NCBI GenBank assembly: GCA_020723325.1
Contig: DYJD01000002.1
Span: forward strand, 62,001-126,000
Direction: 5' to 3'
Source: Desulfosudis oleivorans
GTDB lineage: Bacteria; Desulfobacterota; Desulfobacteria; Desulfobacterales; SURF-7
DNA length: 64,000 nucleotides
Shown: in pieces, positions 1 through 9,695 of the stretch
How positions within the stretch are numbered: position 1 is the stretch's first letter
How the letters are laid out: every line of letters begins with the position of its first letter
Notes under the pieces: model-generated
Told to the model about the DNA's origin: nothing
Databases searched by the model: none
The model's input: the letters and a program-made list of their open reading frames with translations, nothing else
Position numbers and translations under genes: made by a program

Positions 1-1
1 C

Positions 2-1342
2 ATTATCCATGTTCCATCGCGACCCATCGGCAGACCGATGGAATATCACGGGGCGTATTGGATGCGTAGTGGTGAATCGCTTGTTCCCATGACACCTGAA
101 AAACTCCAGCAAATTTTTGCGGAAGCGGAACCTGATTTTTCCGCTCAGGTCTGTAAAAAAGCGAATTTTGATGATCTTGAACCAAATGCGATTGAGTTGT
201 TTCGAGAAAAATGGCGCAAACGTTCGGGGAATCAGGGGCTTTCCATGCTATCTACCCGCCAACTTCTTGAAGACGCGGAATTAACGGTGGACGGGGAAAT
301 CACTAATGCAGCCCTGATTCTTTTTGGAACCAGAAAAGGACTTGGCCGTTATTTGGCCCAATCTGAAGTTGTCTTTGAATATCGTTCCAGTGAAACCTCG
401 CTTGCCTTTCAACAGCGAAAAGAATACCGGGAAGGTTTTTTTTCCTATCAGGATGATTTGTGGCAAACCATCAATCTCCGAAATGACAATCATCAATATC
501 AAGATGGCTTGTTTATGCTTTCCATTCCGACCTTCAGTGAAAGTGTGATTCGGGAAGCCATTCTGAATGCCGTGAGCCATCGGGATTATCGATTGGCCGG
601 GTCTGTGTTCATCCGGCAATATCCAAAACGAATAGAGCTGATAAGCCCTGGTGGATTCCCGCCGGGTATAACGGCTGAGAATATTTTATGGAAACAATAC
701 CCTCGTAACCGTCGTATCGCAGAGGTGTTTTCAAAGTGCGGATTGGTGGAGAGATCGGGCCAGGGAGCAAATCGAATGTTTGAACAATGCGCACGCGAGA
801 GCAAGCTTCCACCTGACTTTTCCGGAACAGATGACTACCAGGTTTTTCTCACATTATATGGCGAAGTGCGAGATATCAACTTCTTAAAATTTTTGGAAAA
901 AATTGGCCTTGAAAAACAGGTATCGTTTGATAGCTCTGATTTTATTCTTCTGGATTTAATCAACCGGGATATGCAGCAGCCACAATGGGCCAGGCAACGC
1001 GCCTCCATTTTACGAAAATTGGGTATCATTGAATATGTGAATAAAAAATACATGCTCTCCCGCAAATTTTATGAATTTGCCGATAAGCGCGGCGCCTACA
1101 CAAGGAAGCGTGGATTAGATAGAAATACAAACAAGCAACTCTTGCTGCAACACATCCACGATAACAAAAAATCAGGGAGCAAACTTCGGGATTTGCATGA
1201 TGTATTGCCAACGCTGACAAAACACCAAGTCCAGAAATTATTGGCTGAGTTGAAAAGAGAAAATCTGGTTAATATATCCGGGAAAACCAGCTCAGCAAAA
1301 TGGTTCCCGCGCCAAACAGCAAATGGCAAGGAATCGGCGTAA
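2..1342 (+). CDS. AlbA_2 / RecG-like ATP-binding putative transcriptional regulator (5' end outside window)
   Basis: The frame is open from the first bases of the window, so the true start lies upstream. The first visible residues (IIHVPSRPIGRPMEYHGAYW, then MRSGESLVPMT) match the end of an AlbA_2 (Schlafen-like) DNA-binding domain. A GHKL-like C-terminal module follows: REAILNAVSHRDY and later SGQGANRMFEQC, as in proteins annotated as RecG-like or ATP-binding regulators. The last 100 residues look like a winged-helix domain. Family members are suspected DNA-binding regulators, and this one cannot be given a target. The stop codon falls inside the first unit of an 11-bp tandem repeat. The domain call is firm, the function is not. 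Confidence 0.8.
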   Translation: MIHVPSRPIGRPMEYHGAYWMRSGESLVPMTPEKLQQIFAEAEPDFSAQVCKKANFDDLEPNAIELFREKWRKRSGNQGLSMLSTRQLLEDAELTVDGEITNAALILFGTRKGLGRYLAQSEVVFEYRSSETSLAFQQRKEYREGFFSYQDDLWQTINLRNDNHQYQDGLFMLSIPTFSESVIREAILNAVSHRDYRLAGSVFIRQYPKRIELISPGGFPPGITAENILWKQYPRNRRIAEVFSKCGLVERSGQGANRMFEQCARESKLPPDFSGTDDYQVFLTLYGEVRDINFLKFLEKIGLEKQVSFDSSDFILLDLINRDMQQPQWARQRASILRKLGIIEYVNKKYMLSRKFYEFADKRGAYTRKRGLDRNTNKQLLLQHIHDNKKSGSKLRDLHDVLPTLTKHQVQKLLAELKRENLVNISGKTSSAKWFPRQTANGKESA

Positions 1343-1390
1343 GTTTGGCGTAAGTTTGGCGTAAGTTTGGCGTAAGTTTGGCGTAAGTAT
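1336..1390. repeat. Five tandem copies of an 11-bp unit
   Basis: The unit GGCGTAAGTTT occurs at 1336, 1347, 1358, 1369 and 1380, the last copy with one change (GTAAGTAT). The stop codon TAA (1340-1342) of the upstream gene lies in the first copy. Because 11 is not a multiple of three, the array shows TAA in every forward frame within 33 bp. A weaker relative (GGCGCAAGTTG) is seen near 1467. The remaining bases to 1629 show no gene. Confidence 0.95.
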
Positions 1391-1629
1391 GATTTTAACC
1401 ATAAATATTTATATGGGTTATGCCAATATCCGTTATTATAACCATGGCATTTATCAGCATTAGTTCGGCGCAAGTTGAACATATTTTAGACTGGAACGGT
1501 TAGCGAACCCATTGGATGTGACCATGGAAAATGCGCGAATTGCGGTAAAAGAATATTGATGTCATTCAAAAAGAGGCAGAAGTTATCGTATAATGATAAT
1601 AACGATCATCGATACCGCCCCCGATAGGC

Positions 1630-2238
1630 TTATCGGGTTTCTTCATCCGCCGGAAAATATCGCCCCACAACCTCCCGCACCTGTTCCAGCCAGGCCCGGC
1701 GCTGTTCGGGCGTGCTGGTGACGATCACACCAAAGGTCTTGCGATAAAAGGTGGTAACACCGCACAGACCAAATATGCAGTTCCGCCAGATGGTTTCCAA
1801 GGGATCGCCGAACACGTTCAGCTCCCGTTCCGCGACCGTGTTGGAAGTGTTGAAAACACAGACGGCCCGGGCCTTCAGCAAGCCCACCGGCACTCCTTCG
1901 CCGCTGTCACCGTCCTCAAAGCGGTAGGCAACCCCTGGACGTATCACCCGGTCCACCCAACCCTTGAGAATGGCAGGCGGCTGGCCCCACCAATTGGGGT
2001 GAATGATGACAATACCGCCTGCCGCAGAGATTTCCCGGCAATGGGCGGCTATTATTTCAGGGACATGGGCTTCCTTGGGGATTTCTCCGGCAGGGAGAAG
2101 CGCATCAAAATTTTCCGCATATAAGTCGTGAATAACAACCTGATGCCCGATTCGCTTCAGCTCGGAAACCGTTGTTTGCGCAATGGCATGATTGAAACTC
2201 TTTGGGTCTGGATGGGCCAGTATAATGAGGATTTGCAT
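1630..2238 (-). CDS. NAD(P)H dehydrogenase (quinone) / flavodoxin-fold oxidoreductase
   Basis: This 202-residue protein has the flavodoxin-like fold of the NQO/KefF/MdaB family. It begins MQILIILAHPDPKSFNHA, the usual FMN/FAD phosphate-binding start, and has the family signature HPNWWGQPPAILKGWVDRV near residue 80, followed by GVAYRF. Such enzymes carry out two-electron reduction of quinones or electrophiles with NAD(P)H, or regulate K+ efflux as KefF. No KefB/C transporter lies beside it, so a stand-alone reductase is more likely. It is followed on its own strand by no co-directional gene, and a bidirectional terminator separates it from the tRNA-Ser genes upstream. Confidence 0.85.
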   Translation of the reverse strand: MQILIILAHPDPKSFNHAIAQTTVSELKRIGHQVVIHDLYAENFDALLPAGEIPKEAHVPEIIAAHCREISAAGGIVIIHPNWWGQPPAILKGWVDRVIRPGVAYRFEDGDSGEGVPVGLLKARAVCVFNTSNTVAERELNVFGDPLETIWRNCIFGLCGVTTFYRKTFGVIVTSTPEQRRAWLEQVREVVGRYFPADEETR

Positions 2239-2361
2239 TTGTTTTTCCTGACAATATCTGCTGCTGCTATGGTTTCCACATCCGGATAGTTATGACCAGG
2301 ATTTTGATAGATTCCAAGTCCATCGTAAAGAACCTTCCTGATCTTCTCTTCTCTTCCTCCG

Positions 2362-2406
2362 AAAAAAAAGCCCGGCTCCCCCTGGGGGGCCGGGCTGTCT
2401 TTTTTT
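2362..2406. terminator. Rho-independent terminator, probably bidirectional
   Basis: A strong GC hairpin (AGCCCGGC arm and GCCGGGCT arm around a C/G-rich loop) is flanked by an A run on the left and a T run on the right. It would end minus-strand transcripts of the two tRNA-Ser genes and could also stop plus-strand transcription. Confidence 0.85.
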
Positions 2407-2499
2407 GGCGGAGAGACCGGGATTCGAACCCGGGGTGCAGCTTTTCACCACACACTCGCTTAGCAGGCGAGCGCCTTCAGCCTACTCGGCCATCTCTCC
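2406..2499 (-). tRNA. tRNA-Ser(GCT)
   Basis: The minus strand folds as a class II tRNA. The acceptor arms GGAGAGA and TCTCTCC pair, followed by discriminator G and an encoded CCA. The anticodon loop sits in CGCCTGCTAAGCG, giving anticodon GCT (codons AGC/AGU). A long variable arm, typical of tRNA-Ser, precedes the T arm (GGGTTCGAATCCC). It is the second of two adjacent serine tRNA genes. Confidence 0.97.
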
Positions 2500-2508
2500 C
2501 AAGGTATC

Positions 2509-2596
2509 TGGCGGAGGGAGTAGGATTCGAACCCACGGAGCTTTGACACTCAACGGTTTTCAAGACCGCCGCCTTCAACCACTCGGCCATCCCTCC
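2509..2596 (-). tRNA. tRNA-Ser(TGA)
   Basis: Acceptor arms GGAGGGA and TCCCTCC pair, with discriminator G and encoded CCA. The anticodon stem-loop CGGTCTTGAAAACCG gives anticodon TGA, which reads UCN codons with wobble. A long variable arm supports serine. It lies 9 bp upstream of tRNA-Ser(GCT) on the same strand, so both are probably cut from one transcript. Confidence 0.97.
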
Positions 2597-2669
2597 CGTG
2601 CAGACTTTTCTTGATATCATTTGGATGCTCCAAGGTCAACAGTTTCTTGCTGGATTTTAATGGTGTCCG

Positions 2670-2697
2670 TTGACAGGCCGGATTTTTGCTTTATTAT
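2670..2697 (+). promoter_or_regulatory. Sigma-70-type promoter for the argS-proximal unit
   Basis: TTGACA (2670-2675) and TATTAT (2692-2697) are separated by 16 bp, and a purine start would fall near 2705. The first gene downstream begins at 2767 with a strong ribosome binding site (GAGGAGG). Assigned by consensus only. Confidence 0.6.
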
Positions 2698-2766
2698 TGC
2701 AAAAAAACAAAAAGCGCCTATAATGTGCGCTCACTATATAGGGGCCTAGGCCCGAGGAGGATGCAA

Positions 2767-3252
2767 ATGAAATATAGCTATATAATCGCCAACGGCGAAA
2801 ATGAAAACGAGTTGCGCATAAAAGAATCGGCGGAACTTGACAAGGGCATTTTATCACCGGTTTTTGAGGAAACCTTGAATCGGACCCAGATTGAAGCCGC
2901 CCAGAATGACGAAGTCGCCCTTTTATCCGCCATCCGCACACCCAGTTTTTATCCGGCACGTAACTGCGCTCTCAAGTTGGCGGAAGCTGTCCGCACCTTT
3001 CTGCAAACCGGTGGAAAAGAACCGGTTGAAATCGCTTTTGATGATCTGGATTACCTGTCGAAAATCAAGATTGAACGGGAAGCGATTCTCGATGATATCG
3101 ACACGGCCGTGGAAATCGACGATCTGTTGGAAGACGATATCGAAGATGAGAGTTTTTTGGAGGAAAACGATATCAAGACCATTTCCTCTCCCCCCTCCCT
3201 GCGGGTGGCTGATGATGACGATGCCTTGTTGACGGATGATGAAGACAAATAA
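2767..3252 (+). CDS. Hypothetical acidic protein upstream of argS
   Basis: A protein of about 161 residues begins MKYSYIIANGENENELRIKES. I chose the ATG at 2767 because GAGGAGG at 2754-2760 is correctly spaced from it and too close to the ATG at 2761. The C-terminal half is very acidic (DDLLEDDIEDESFLEEND and later VADDDDALLTDDEDK). There is no signal peptide or membrane segment. I do not recognise the family. It is the first gene after a good promoter and lies 46 bp ahead of argS on the same strand, so it is probably co-transcribed with the argS-gatCA-mutL run. Function unknown. Confidence 0.7.
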   Translation: MKYSYIIANGENENELRIKESAELDKGILSPVFEETLNRTQIEAAQNDEVALLSAIRTPSFYPARNCALKLAEAVRTFLQTGGKEPVEIAFDDLDYLSKIKIEREAILDDIDTAVEIDDLLEDDIEDESFLEENDIKTISSPPSLRVADDDDALLTDDEDK

Positions 3253-3298
3253 AAAGCAATGTGCGCCGAAGGCCGCCAGCTAGGAATTTACGGTCAAG

Positions 3299-4966
3299 AT
3301 GAAAGATATTTTAAAAGAGATGATTTTGGCGGCGGCAAAGGCGGCAAATCAATGCGGCGCCCTGCCAAATGCGGATTTTCCGGACGTAACTGTTGAATTG
3401 CCGAAAACCCAGGCCCATGGGGACTATTCCACCAACCTGGCCATGCAAATGGCCGCTTCCCAGAAAATGCCCCCTCGAAAAATCGCCGACATTCTGCTGT
3501 CCCATCTTGCGGATGAAAACCGCATCATTGCCAAAACCGAAATCGCCGGACCGGGTTTTATCAATTTTTTCATTCAGCCGTCCGCCTGGCATTCCTTATT
3601 AATTAATATCCTTGAAACCGACACCCGCTTCGGAGGAACGAACATCGGTAAGGGACGCAAGCTTCAGGTGGAGTTTGTCAGTGCCAATCCCACCGGTCCC
3701 TTGCATGTAGGCCACGGCCGGGGCGCGGCCGTGGGGGACAGTGTTGCCAATATCCTGTCTTTTTGCGGATATGATGTCCAGCGGGAGTATTATGTCAATG
3801 ATTCCGGCCGGCAAATTCGCACCCTGGGGCTTTCTGTTTATTTACGCCTGCGCCAGCTCATGGGGCAAACCATCGATTTCCCGGAGGACTGCTACCAGGG
3901 GGAATATATCCGCGACCTGGCCCGGGAAATTCAAAAAAAGGAAGGCGCGGCCCTGGAAAAGAAACCGGAGGCGGAAGCGGTTGAAAATTGCGCCCGTTTT
4001 GCAGCCGACAGCATTCTGAAAGGAATCGACAAGGATCTCATTGACTTCGGCGTCACCTTCGACCGCTGGTACAGCGAGCAATCCCTTTATGATTCCGGTC
4101 AGGTGGATGCGGTATTGCAGGAGATGGAGTCAAAAGGCAGCGTTTATACAAAAGACGGCGCCAAATGGTTCCGCACCACGGCTTTTGGCGATGAAAAGGA
4201 CCGGGTGGTTGTTCGGGAGAACGGCCTGAAGACGTATTTTGCCTCGGACATTGCTTATCATCAGGAAAAATACCAGCGGGGATTTGAGCGGGTCATTGAC
4301 GTTTGGGGCGCGGATCATCACGGCTATATCAAACGGGTCACGGCCGCCATTGAGGCCTGCGGCCGCAGGCGCGACCAGTTTCATGTGATTCTGGTGCATT
4401 TGGTCAATCTGTCCCGGGAGGGCGTGCCGGTGGCCATGTCCACCCGCTCGGGTGAATTCGTGACCTTGCAGGATGTTGTTAAGGAAGTCGGCCGGGACGC
4501 GGCCCGGTTCATTTTCCTGACCCGCCATTATGAAAGCCCGTTGGATTTTGATTTGGAGCTGGCCAAGAAAAAAACCAACGACAACCCGGTTTATTATGTG
4601 CAGTATGTTCATGCCAGAATCACCAGCATCATCCGCAAAGGCCGGGCGGAAAACGGCATCGAGCAGATCGACTGGGACCAAAAATCCGTGGCCCGTTTGG
4701 AGACGCCGGAGGAGATTGATTTGATCAAGCTCCTGGGCAATTATCCGGAGGTCGTCCGGCTGAGTGCCGAATTGATGGAACCCCATCGCATCACCTATTA
4801 TCTGATGGAACTGGCGGCGGCTTTCCATGGGTATTACAATCGTCATAAAGTGCTAAGTGATGATGCGGAGTTGACCAAGGGCCGCCTGTGCCTGATTTTA
4901 GCGGTCCGCCAAGTGATTCGCAACGGCTTAAAATTGCTGGGCGTATCCGCCCCGGAAAAGATGTAA
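3299..4966 (+). CDS. argS: Arginyl-tRNA synthetase
   Basis: This 555-residue class I aminoacyl-tRNA synthetase charges tRNA-Arg with arginine in the cytoplasm. The N-terminal additional domain (about residues 1-90) recognises the tRNA D-loop. The catalytic HIGH signature appears as [14 protein letters not shown] near residues 127-140, and the KMSKS-equivalent region as [18 protein letters not shown] anticodon-binding domain closes the protein. The length is normal for the family. The start is the only ATG that keeps the full N-terminal domain, although the ribosome binding site is weak. It is followed 9 bp later by the SPOR-domain gene, suggesting one operon. Confidence 0.97.
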   Translation: MKDILKEMILAAAKAANQCGALPNADFPDVTVELPKTQAHGDYSTNLAMQMAASQKMPPRKIADILLSHLADENRIIAKTEIAGPGFINFFIQPSAWHSLLINILETDTRFGGTNIGKGRKLQVEFVSANPTGPLHVGHGRGAAVGDSVANILSFCGYDVQREYYVNDSGRQIRTLGLSVYLRLRQLMGQTIDFPEDCYQGEYIRDLAREIQKKEGAALEKKPEAEAVENCARFAADSILKGIDKDLIDFGVTFDRWYSEQSLYDSGQVDAVLQEMESKGSVYTKDGAKWFRTTAFGDEKDRVVVRENGLKTYFASDIAYHQEKYQRGFERVIDVWGADHHGYIKRVTAAIEACGRRRDQFHVILVHLVNLSREGVPVAMSTRSGEFVTLQDVVKEVGRDAARFIFLTRHYESPLDFDLELAKKKTNDNPVYYVQYVHARITSIIRKGRAENGIEQIDWDQKSVARLETPEEIDLIKLLGNYPEVVRLSAELMEPHRITYYLMELAAAFHGYYNRHKVLSDDAELTKGRLCLILAVRQVIRNGLKLLGVSAPEKM

Positions 4967-4975
4967 CCCTGTGGA

Positions 4976-5722
4976 ATGAAGAAGACCTGCGGCAAACCGA
5001 ACAACCCGCCGAATGGGAATGGACCATTATTACAGCTCAGCCGCAGACGCGCCTTTGGATGGGTGTGCATCTTTCTTTTTGTATCGGTCTGGACCTTTGT
5101 GCTAGGGGTTCTGGTGGGCCGCGGCACGGCGCCGATTCATTTTGACATGAATCGGTTGCAAAGCGAATTGACCGAACTGAAAATGAAGATGCTGGAAAAG
5201 GAGCGGGAAAACCTCAAAAAGGATACGGAAGCCCTGGCTGAAAAGCAGACCGTGGAATTTTACGAGGTTTTAAAGGATAAAAAAGCCGATGCTTCCATGA
5301 GCATGCCCCAACCGGCCAAGACCCCGCAACCCCAAGCAAAAGCAGTGACGGATTCCGGGAAAACAGATACTAAGGCAAGTCCGTCAAAACCGAAAACAAC
5401 ACCAGCCACCGCCGCAACTGAAAAGAAGCCGGCTGAAAAGAAAACGGCTGCGGAACCGGCGGCCCAGCCGGCCAATGACAAACCAGAAGGGGGCAAACAT
5501 GTCATCCAGGTGGCGGCAACAAAGGATACGGCCGCAGCCGACCAGTTGGTGGCCAAATTGACCCAAAAAGGCTTTCCGGCCTTTCGTATTGTCAGCCGTG
5601 TGGATGAGAATAATGTCTGGTATCGGGTGCGGGTGGGGGCCTTCAACCATCCGGATGAAGCCGCGGGCATGCTGGCGGCTATTAAAAAGGATTTCCCCGG
5701 CGCCATGCTGATCAATCGGTAA
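4976..5722 (+). CDS. SPOR-domain inner-membrane protein
   Basis: The 248-residue protein has a short basic cytoplasmic tail, one membrane span near residues 28-48 (WVCIFLFVSVWTFVLGVLVG), a charged helical stretch, a long Pro/Ala/Lys-rich linker, and a C-terminal SPOR domain from about 172 (KHVIQVAATKDTAAADQL) to the end. SPOR domains bind denuded peptidoglycan at the division septum, so a cell-envelope or division role is likely, as in FtsN/DedD-like proteins. It lies between argS and gatC in one transcriptional direction. Confidence 0.85.
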   Translation: MKKTCGKPNNPPNGNGPLLQLSRRRAFGWVCIFLFVSVWTFVLGVLVGRGTAPIHFDMNRLQSELTELKMKMLEKERENLKKDTEALAEKQTVEFYEVLKDKKADASMSMPQPAKTPQPQAKAVTDSGKTDTKASPSKPKTTPATAATEKKPAEKKTAAEPAAQPANDKPEGGKHVIQVAATKDTAAADQLVAKLTQKGFPAFRIVSRVDENNVWYRVRVGAFNHPDEAAGMLAAIKKDFPGAMLINR

Positions 5723-5767
5723 TGTCGCCCATCATTTGCCCTGGGAATCGCAACACAGGAGAAACCC

Positions 5768-6055
5768 ATGAAAATCAAAAAATCGGAAGTGGAGCATGTG
5801 GCCCATCTCGCCCGGCTGGACATCAGCGAGGCCCTGCTGGAGAAATTCGCGCTGCAGGTGGGTAAGATCCTGGAATATATTGATACCTTGAATGAAGTCA
5901 ATACCGATGGTATTGCCGGAACTTCCCATGCCATTTTTCTCACCAACGCCTTTCGGGAAGATAACATCAAGGAACATATGCAACGGGACCTGGCGCTGGC
6001 CAATGCGCCGGAAAAAGAGGCCGGGGCCTTTGTGGTGCCCAAAGTCGTCGGCTAA
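5768..6055 (+). CDS. gatC: Asp-tRNA(Asn)/Glu-tRNA(Gln) amidotransferase subunit C
   Basis: This 95-residue protein wraps around GatA in the GatCAB complex and stabilises it. The start [20 protein letters not shown] is the usual GatC opening, and the length is normal. A GGAG ribosome binding site precedes the ATG at 5768. It lies 14 bp ahead of gatA. GatCAB converts Glu-tRNA(Gln) to Gln-tRNA(Gln), which fits the gltX/tRNA-Gln unit at 21.5-23.0 kb. GatB is not present in this window. Confidence 0.95.
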   Translation: MKIKKSEVEHVAHLARLDISEALLEKFALQVGKILEYIDTLNEVNTDGIAGTSHAIFLTNAFREDNIKEHMQRDLALANAPEKEAGAFVVPKVVG

Positions 6056-6069
6056 GATCAAGGAGCATT

Positions 6070-7530
6070 ATGAAACTGCATGAACTCACCATCCATCATG
6101 CCCATGAATTACTGCGAAAAAAAGAAATCACCGCCCTGGAACTGACCCAGGCGGTCCTGGCGCGCATCGAGGCCGTGGAAGCACAAGTGGGGGCCTATAT
6201 CTCCCTTTTTCCGGAAGAGGCCCTGGTTCAGGCCCGGGCCGCCGATAAAAGCCTTGCCATGGGAACCTGCGGGCCCCTCACCGGCATACCCTTGGCCATC
6301 AAAGATCTGATCTGCACCCAAGGGCTGCGGACCACCTGTGCTTCCCGCATCCTTGAGAATTTTATCCCACCCTATGACGCCACGGTCATGCAGAAGCTCA
6401 AAGCCGGCGGTGCCGTGATTGTGGGCAAGGCCAATATGGATGAATTCGCCATGGGTTCCTCCACCGAGCATTCCGCTTTCAAACCCACCAGGAATCCGTG
6501 GGAGCTCGCGAGCATCCCCGGCGGCTCCTCCGGCGGCTCGGCTGCTGCCGTGGCTGCGGACATGTGCCTGGGCTCCCTGGGTTCGGATACCGGCGGCTCC
6601 ATAAGGCAACCCGCGGCCCATTGCAGTGTGGTGGGGATGAAGCCCACTTATGGACGGGTGTCCCGTTTCGGTCTGGTGGCCTTTGCCTCTTCCCTGGATC
6701 AAATCGGCCCCCTGGCCAAGGACACCACTGACTGTGCCTTGCTCATGAATGCCGTTTGCGGCTACGACCCCAACGATTCCACTTCCGTGCCGGAACCTGT
6801 GCCGGATTTCACCACCTTTCTCACCCCAGGCCTGAAGGGTATGAAAATCGGCATTCCCAAAGAATATCTGCCGGCCCAAGGACTGGACCCGGACGTGGAT
6901 CAGGCTATCCGGAACGCCATCCGGCGCATGCAGGATCTGGGGGCTGAATGCATTGAAATTTCCCTGCCCCATACGCGCTATGCCGTGGCGGTTTATTATG
7001 TCATCGCTCCTTGCGAGGCCAGCTCCAATCTGGCGCGCTATGACGGCGTACGTTACGGCTTTCGCGACCGGCAGGCCGACGATCTGATCCAGATGTATCG
7101 CCGCACCAAGTCCCAAGGTTTCGGCCCGGAGGTTCAACGCCGCATCATCATCGGCACCTATGCCCTTTCCGCCGGGTATTATGATGCCTATTACGGCAAG
7201 GCTTCCCAGGTCAGGACCCTGATCATGAATGATTTCAAACAAGCCTTTGAACGCTGCGATCTGCTCTTGTCGCCGGTGGCGCCCACCCCGGCCTTTCCCA
7301 TCGGCGAGATCAGCGATGATCCGCTGACCATGTATCTTTCCGATATCTTCACCCTGTCCGCCAATCTGGCCGGCATTCCCGGGCTATCCATTCCCTGTGG
7401 TTTCTCCCGGAACGGACTGCCCATCGGCCTGCAACTCATGGGCCGCCATTTTGATGAAGGCACGCTGCTGAAAGCCGCGTATAATTTTGAACTAGCAACG
7501 GATTTTCACAAACAGAAACCGCGATTATAA
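6070..7530 (+). CDS. gatA: Asp-tRNA(Asn)/Glu-tRNA(Gln) amidotransferase subunit A
   Basis: The 486-residue glutaminase subunit releases ammonia from glutamine for transfer by GatB. The amidase-signature catalytic triad is complete: Lys78 in AIKDLI, Ser153/154 in [12 protein letters not shown], and Ser177 in [11 protein letters not shown]. Length is typical. AAGGAG precedes the ATG at 6070. It follows gatC directly, while gatB must lie elsewhere in the genome, an arrangement known in several bacterial groups. Confidence 0.97.
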   Translation: MKLHELTIHHAHELLRKKEITALELTQAVLARIEAVEAQVGAYISLFPEEALVQARAADKSLAMGTCGPLTGIPLAIKDLICTQGLRTTCASRILENFIPPYDATVMQKLKAGGAVIVGKANMDEFAMGSSTEHSAFKPTRNPWELASIPGGSSGGSAAAVAADMCLGSLGSDTGGSIRQPAAHCSVVGMKPTYGRVSRFGLVAFASSLDQIGPLAKDTTDCALLMNAVCGYDPNDSTSVPEPVPDFTTFLTPGLKGMKIGIPKEYLPAQGLDPDVDQAIRNAIRRMQDLGAECIEISLPHTRYAVAVYYVIAPCEASSNLARYDGVRYGFRDRQADDLIQMYRRTKSQGFGPEVQRRIIIGTYALSAGYYDAYYGKASQVRTLIMNDFKQAFERCDLLLSPVAPTPAFPIGEISDDPLTMYLSDIFTLSANLAGIPGLSIPCGFSRNGLPIGLQLMGRHFDEGTLLKAAYNFELATDFHKQKPRL

Positions 7531-7562
7531 TCGCCTATGATGAAGCCCACAGGAGCATGGCA

Positions 7563-7742
7563 ATGAATATACTACCCGAAGGGGAAGACCTGCGCAAAGC
7601 CGTCAAATGGATATCGGAAATACGGCAAGAGTTTCCGCAAAAAAAAATCAGCACCCTCATTGGCGAGGCTTGCCTGAAATTCGACCTGTCACCCGGCGAG
7701 GCAGAGAGTTTGACAAGAATATTAAGCGAAAAAAGTGACTAA
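7563..7742 (+). CDS. Small hypothetical protein between gatA and mutL
   Basis: A 59-residue protein begins MNILPEGEDLRKAVKWISE. The ATG at 7563 is better placed than the one at 7557, because AGGAG (7551-7555) almost touches the latter. The residues predict two or three helices and no membrane span (EIRQEFPQKKISTLIGEA, then KFDLSPGEAESLTRILSEK). It sits 32 bp after gatA and 8 bp before mutL in the same direction, so it is translated within this operon. I do not recognise a function. Confidence 0.65.
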   Translation: MNILPEGEDLRKAVKWISEIRQEFPQKKISTLIGEACLKFDLSPGEAESLTRILSEKSD

Positions 7743-7750
7743 AATTTCTT

Positions 7751-9628
7751 GTGGCCAAGATAAAGATCCTTCCTGAAATTCTCTCCAACAAGATCGCCGC
7801 CGGCGAGGTGGTGGAGCGGCCGGCCTCGGTGGCCAAGGAATTGATTGAAAACGCCATTGATGCTAAGAGCACGCGCATCATCCTGGAAATCGAAAACGGC
7901 GGCCGGGACTTGATTCAGGTGGCGGACAACGGCGTGGGCATGGCCCATGATGACGCCTTGCTTTCTCTAGAGCGCTACGCCACCAGCAAGATTCATACGG
8001 ATGCGGATCTATTCGGCATCCGGACCCTGGGCTTCCGGGGCGAGGCCTTGCCCAGTATCGCGTCGGTGTCCTGCTTGAATATGGTCACCCGGGACGCGGC
8101 CTCGGAAACCGGCACCGCCATTCAGGTGGAAGGCGGTAAAATCAAGCAGGTGGCGGCTGTGGGCGCGCCGGTGGGCACCCTGATTTCCGTGCGCCGCCTT
8201 TTCTTCAATGTGCCGGCCCGCAGGAAATTCTTGAAATCCGGTGAAACGGAAATGGGCCACCTGGCCGAAACCGTTGCCGCCATTGCCTTGGGCTGCCCCC
8301 AGATTCAATTCCGTCTGCTGCACAACGGCAAACCCGTTAAAAACTGGCCGCTGACCGGTGATCCCCTGGATCGGGTGGCGGCTGTGCTGGGTCAGGAAAT
8401 TCGGGGCGATCTCCGGGCCATTGCCGGGGGCACGGAGGCCTTCTCCATCAGCGGTTGGATTTCCAGGCCGGAGGTGACCCGCAGCTCCTCCCAGAAGATC
8501 TATCTATTTGTGAACGGCCGCTATATTCGCGACCGGGGCCTGCAGCACGCACTGTTTGAAGGCTATGGCGGGCGCCTGATGAAGGGCCGGTTTCCGGTGG
8601 CGGTGATTTTCATCCACGTGCCCCATGATCAACTGGATGTCAATGTGCACCCCACCAAGCATGAAGTCCGTTTTTCAGGGTACCAGGCGGTCTATGATCT
8701 GCTGAAAAATGCCGTGCTGGCTGCCTGGAGCAAAGCCGGACCAGGGCCCTTTCAGCGGCCTTTACCGACGGTCTTGGCCCAGCCGGAGGCCGGGCTGCAA
8801 AAAAACAGGGAATTTCCCCGGCCGGAAAGGGCGCCGGACCTTGCGCCTGCCATTGCAAGCCCGCCACCCCATGGCGCCCAGCCCCAAACTCCAACAGATC
8901 AGGGGCCGACTTTTATTGCAGAAGCGCTTCCCGGTTATGAATCCCGCCCTGCTGAAACCCTTTTCAAGGCCCAAGCGACTGCCCCGGAGCTGCTTCAACC
9001 CAAACCCTTGTCCGCGGCCCAGCAAACCCTGTGGGAAGAAGAGCAGGGCCCGGCTTTCCGGGTGATCGGCCAGATCCACAACACCTATATCATCTGCGAA
9101 TCCGGTGAAGACCTGGTGCTGGTGGATCAGCATGCGGCCCATGAACGCATTCTCTTTGAGCAATTGAAAACCGCCGCAGAGGGCAAGCTGCCCGCGGTTC
9201 AAAACCTGCTCCTGCCGGAAATGATGGATCTCGGTTATAAGGAAGCCGCCATCCTGGATCAACTACTACCAGAACTGAACCGCTTCGGTCTGGTCATCGA
9301 ACCCTTCGGCGGCCGCACCTATGCCGTCAAATCAGCACCGGCCCTGATTGCGGACCAGGCCATGGGGCCCCTGGTTCAAGCCCTCATCGACCGCCTGGCC
9401 GACATCGGCTTTACCCAGGGCCTGGAAAAAATCCTGGATGAATGCCGCATCCTGATGGCCTGCCATGGGGCCCTGCGCGCCCATCAGCGCCTCAGCGAAA
9501 AAGAAATGACGGCCTTGATCCGCCAACTGACCCGCTGCGAAAATCCCGCTTACTGTCCCCACGGCCGGCCGGTTTGGATCAGATGGTCAAAGACTGCCCT
9601 TGAAAAACTGTTTAAACGGATTGTATGA
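7751..9628 (+). CDS. mutL: DNA mismatch repair protein MutL (endonuclease type)
   Basis: This 625-residue protein starts at a GTG (MAKIKILPEILSNKIAAGEVVERP). The N-terminal GHKL ATPase has ENAIDA, DNGVGM and TLGFRGEAL. A Pro/Ala-rich linker (about 335-425) leads to a MutL C-terminal dimerisation domain. That domain keeps the nicking-endonuclease motif DQHA-x2-E-x4-E (from about residue 459), the ACHGALRA motif, and CPHGRP (from about 602). It therefore belongs to the MutL class that nicks the discontinuous strand in species without MutH. It closes the argS-gatCA operon. Confidence 0.96.
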   Translation: MAKIKILPEILSNKIAAGEVVERPASVAKELIENAIDAKSTRIILEIENGGRDLIQVADNGVGMAHDDALLSLERYATSKIHTDADLFGIRTLGFRGEALPSIASVSCLNMVTRDAASETGTAIQVEGGKIKQVAAVGAPVGTLISVRRLFFNVPARRKFLKSGETEMGHLAETVAAIALGCPQIQFRLLHNGKPVKNWPLTGDPLDRVAAVLGQEIRGDLRAIAGGTEAFSISGWISRPEVTRSSSQKIYLFVNGRYIRDRGLQHALFEGYGGRLMKGRFPVAVIFIHVPHDQLDVNVHPTKHEVRFSGYQAVYDLLKNAVLAAWSKAGPGPFQRPLPTVLAQPEAGLQKNREFPRPERAPDLAPAIASPPPHGAQPQTPTDQGPTFIAEALPGYESRPAETLFKAQATAPELLQPKPLSAAQQTLWEEEQGPAFRVIGQIHNTYIICESGEDLVLVDQHAAHERILFEQLKTAAEGKLPAVQNLLLPEMMDLGYKEAAILDQLLPELNRFGLVIEPFGGRTYAVKSAPALIADQAMGPLVQALIDRLADIGFTQGLEKILDECRILMACHGALRAHQRLSEKEMTALIRQLTRCENPAYCPHGRPVWIRWSKTALEKLFKRIV

Positions 9629-9644
9629 AGGGATAGGGGGTGGG

Positions 9645-9682
9645 GATTTGAGATTTGAGATTTCAAATTTGAGATTTGAGAT
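9645..9682. repeat. Short-word repeat tract (GATTTGA words)
   Basis: The words GATTTGAGATTTGA and TTTGAGATTTGAGAT occur on either side of TTTCAAATTT, making an imperfect palindrome between mutL and the next gene. It resembles other word-like AT-rich intergenic tracts in this window (23.1, 26.2 and 34.8 kb). Confidence 0.75.
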
Positions 9683-9695
9683 AGGGTAAAAGAGC

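Noticed and set aside
1336-1390. Phase variation of the AlbA_2 gene by the 11-bp repeat
   Set aside because: The stop codon is already in the first unit, so gain or loss of later units does not change the protein.
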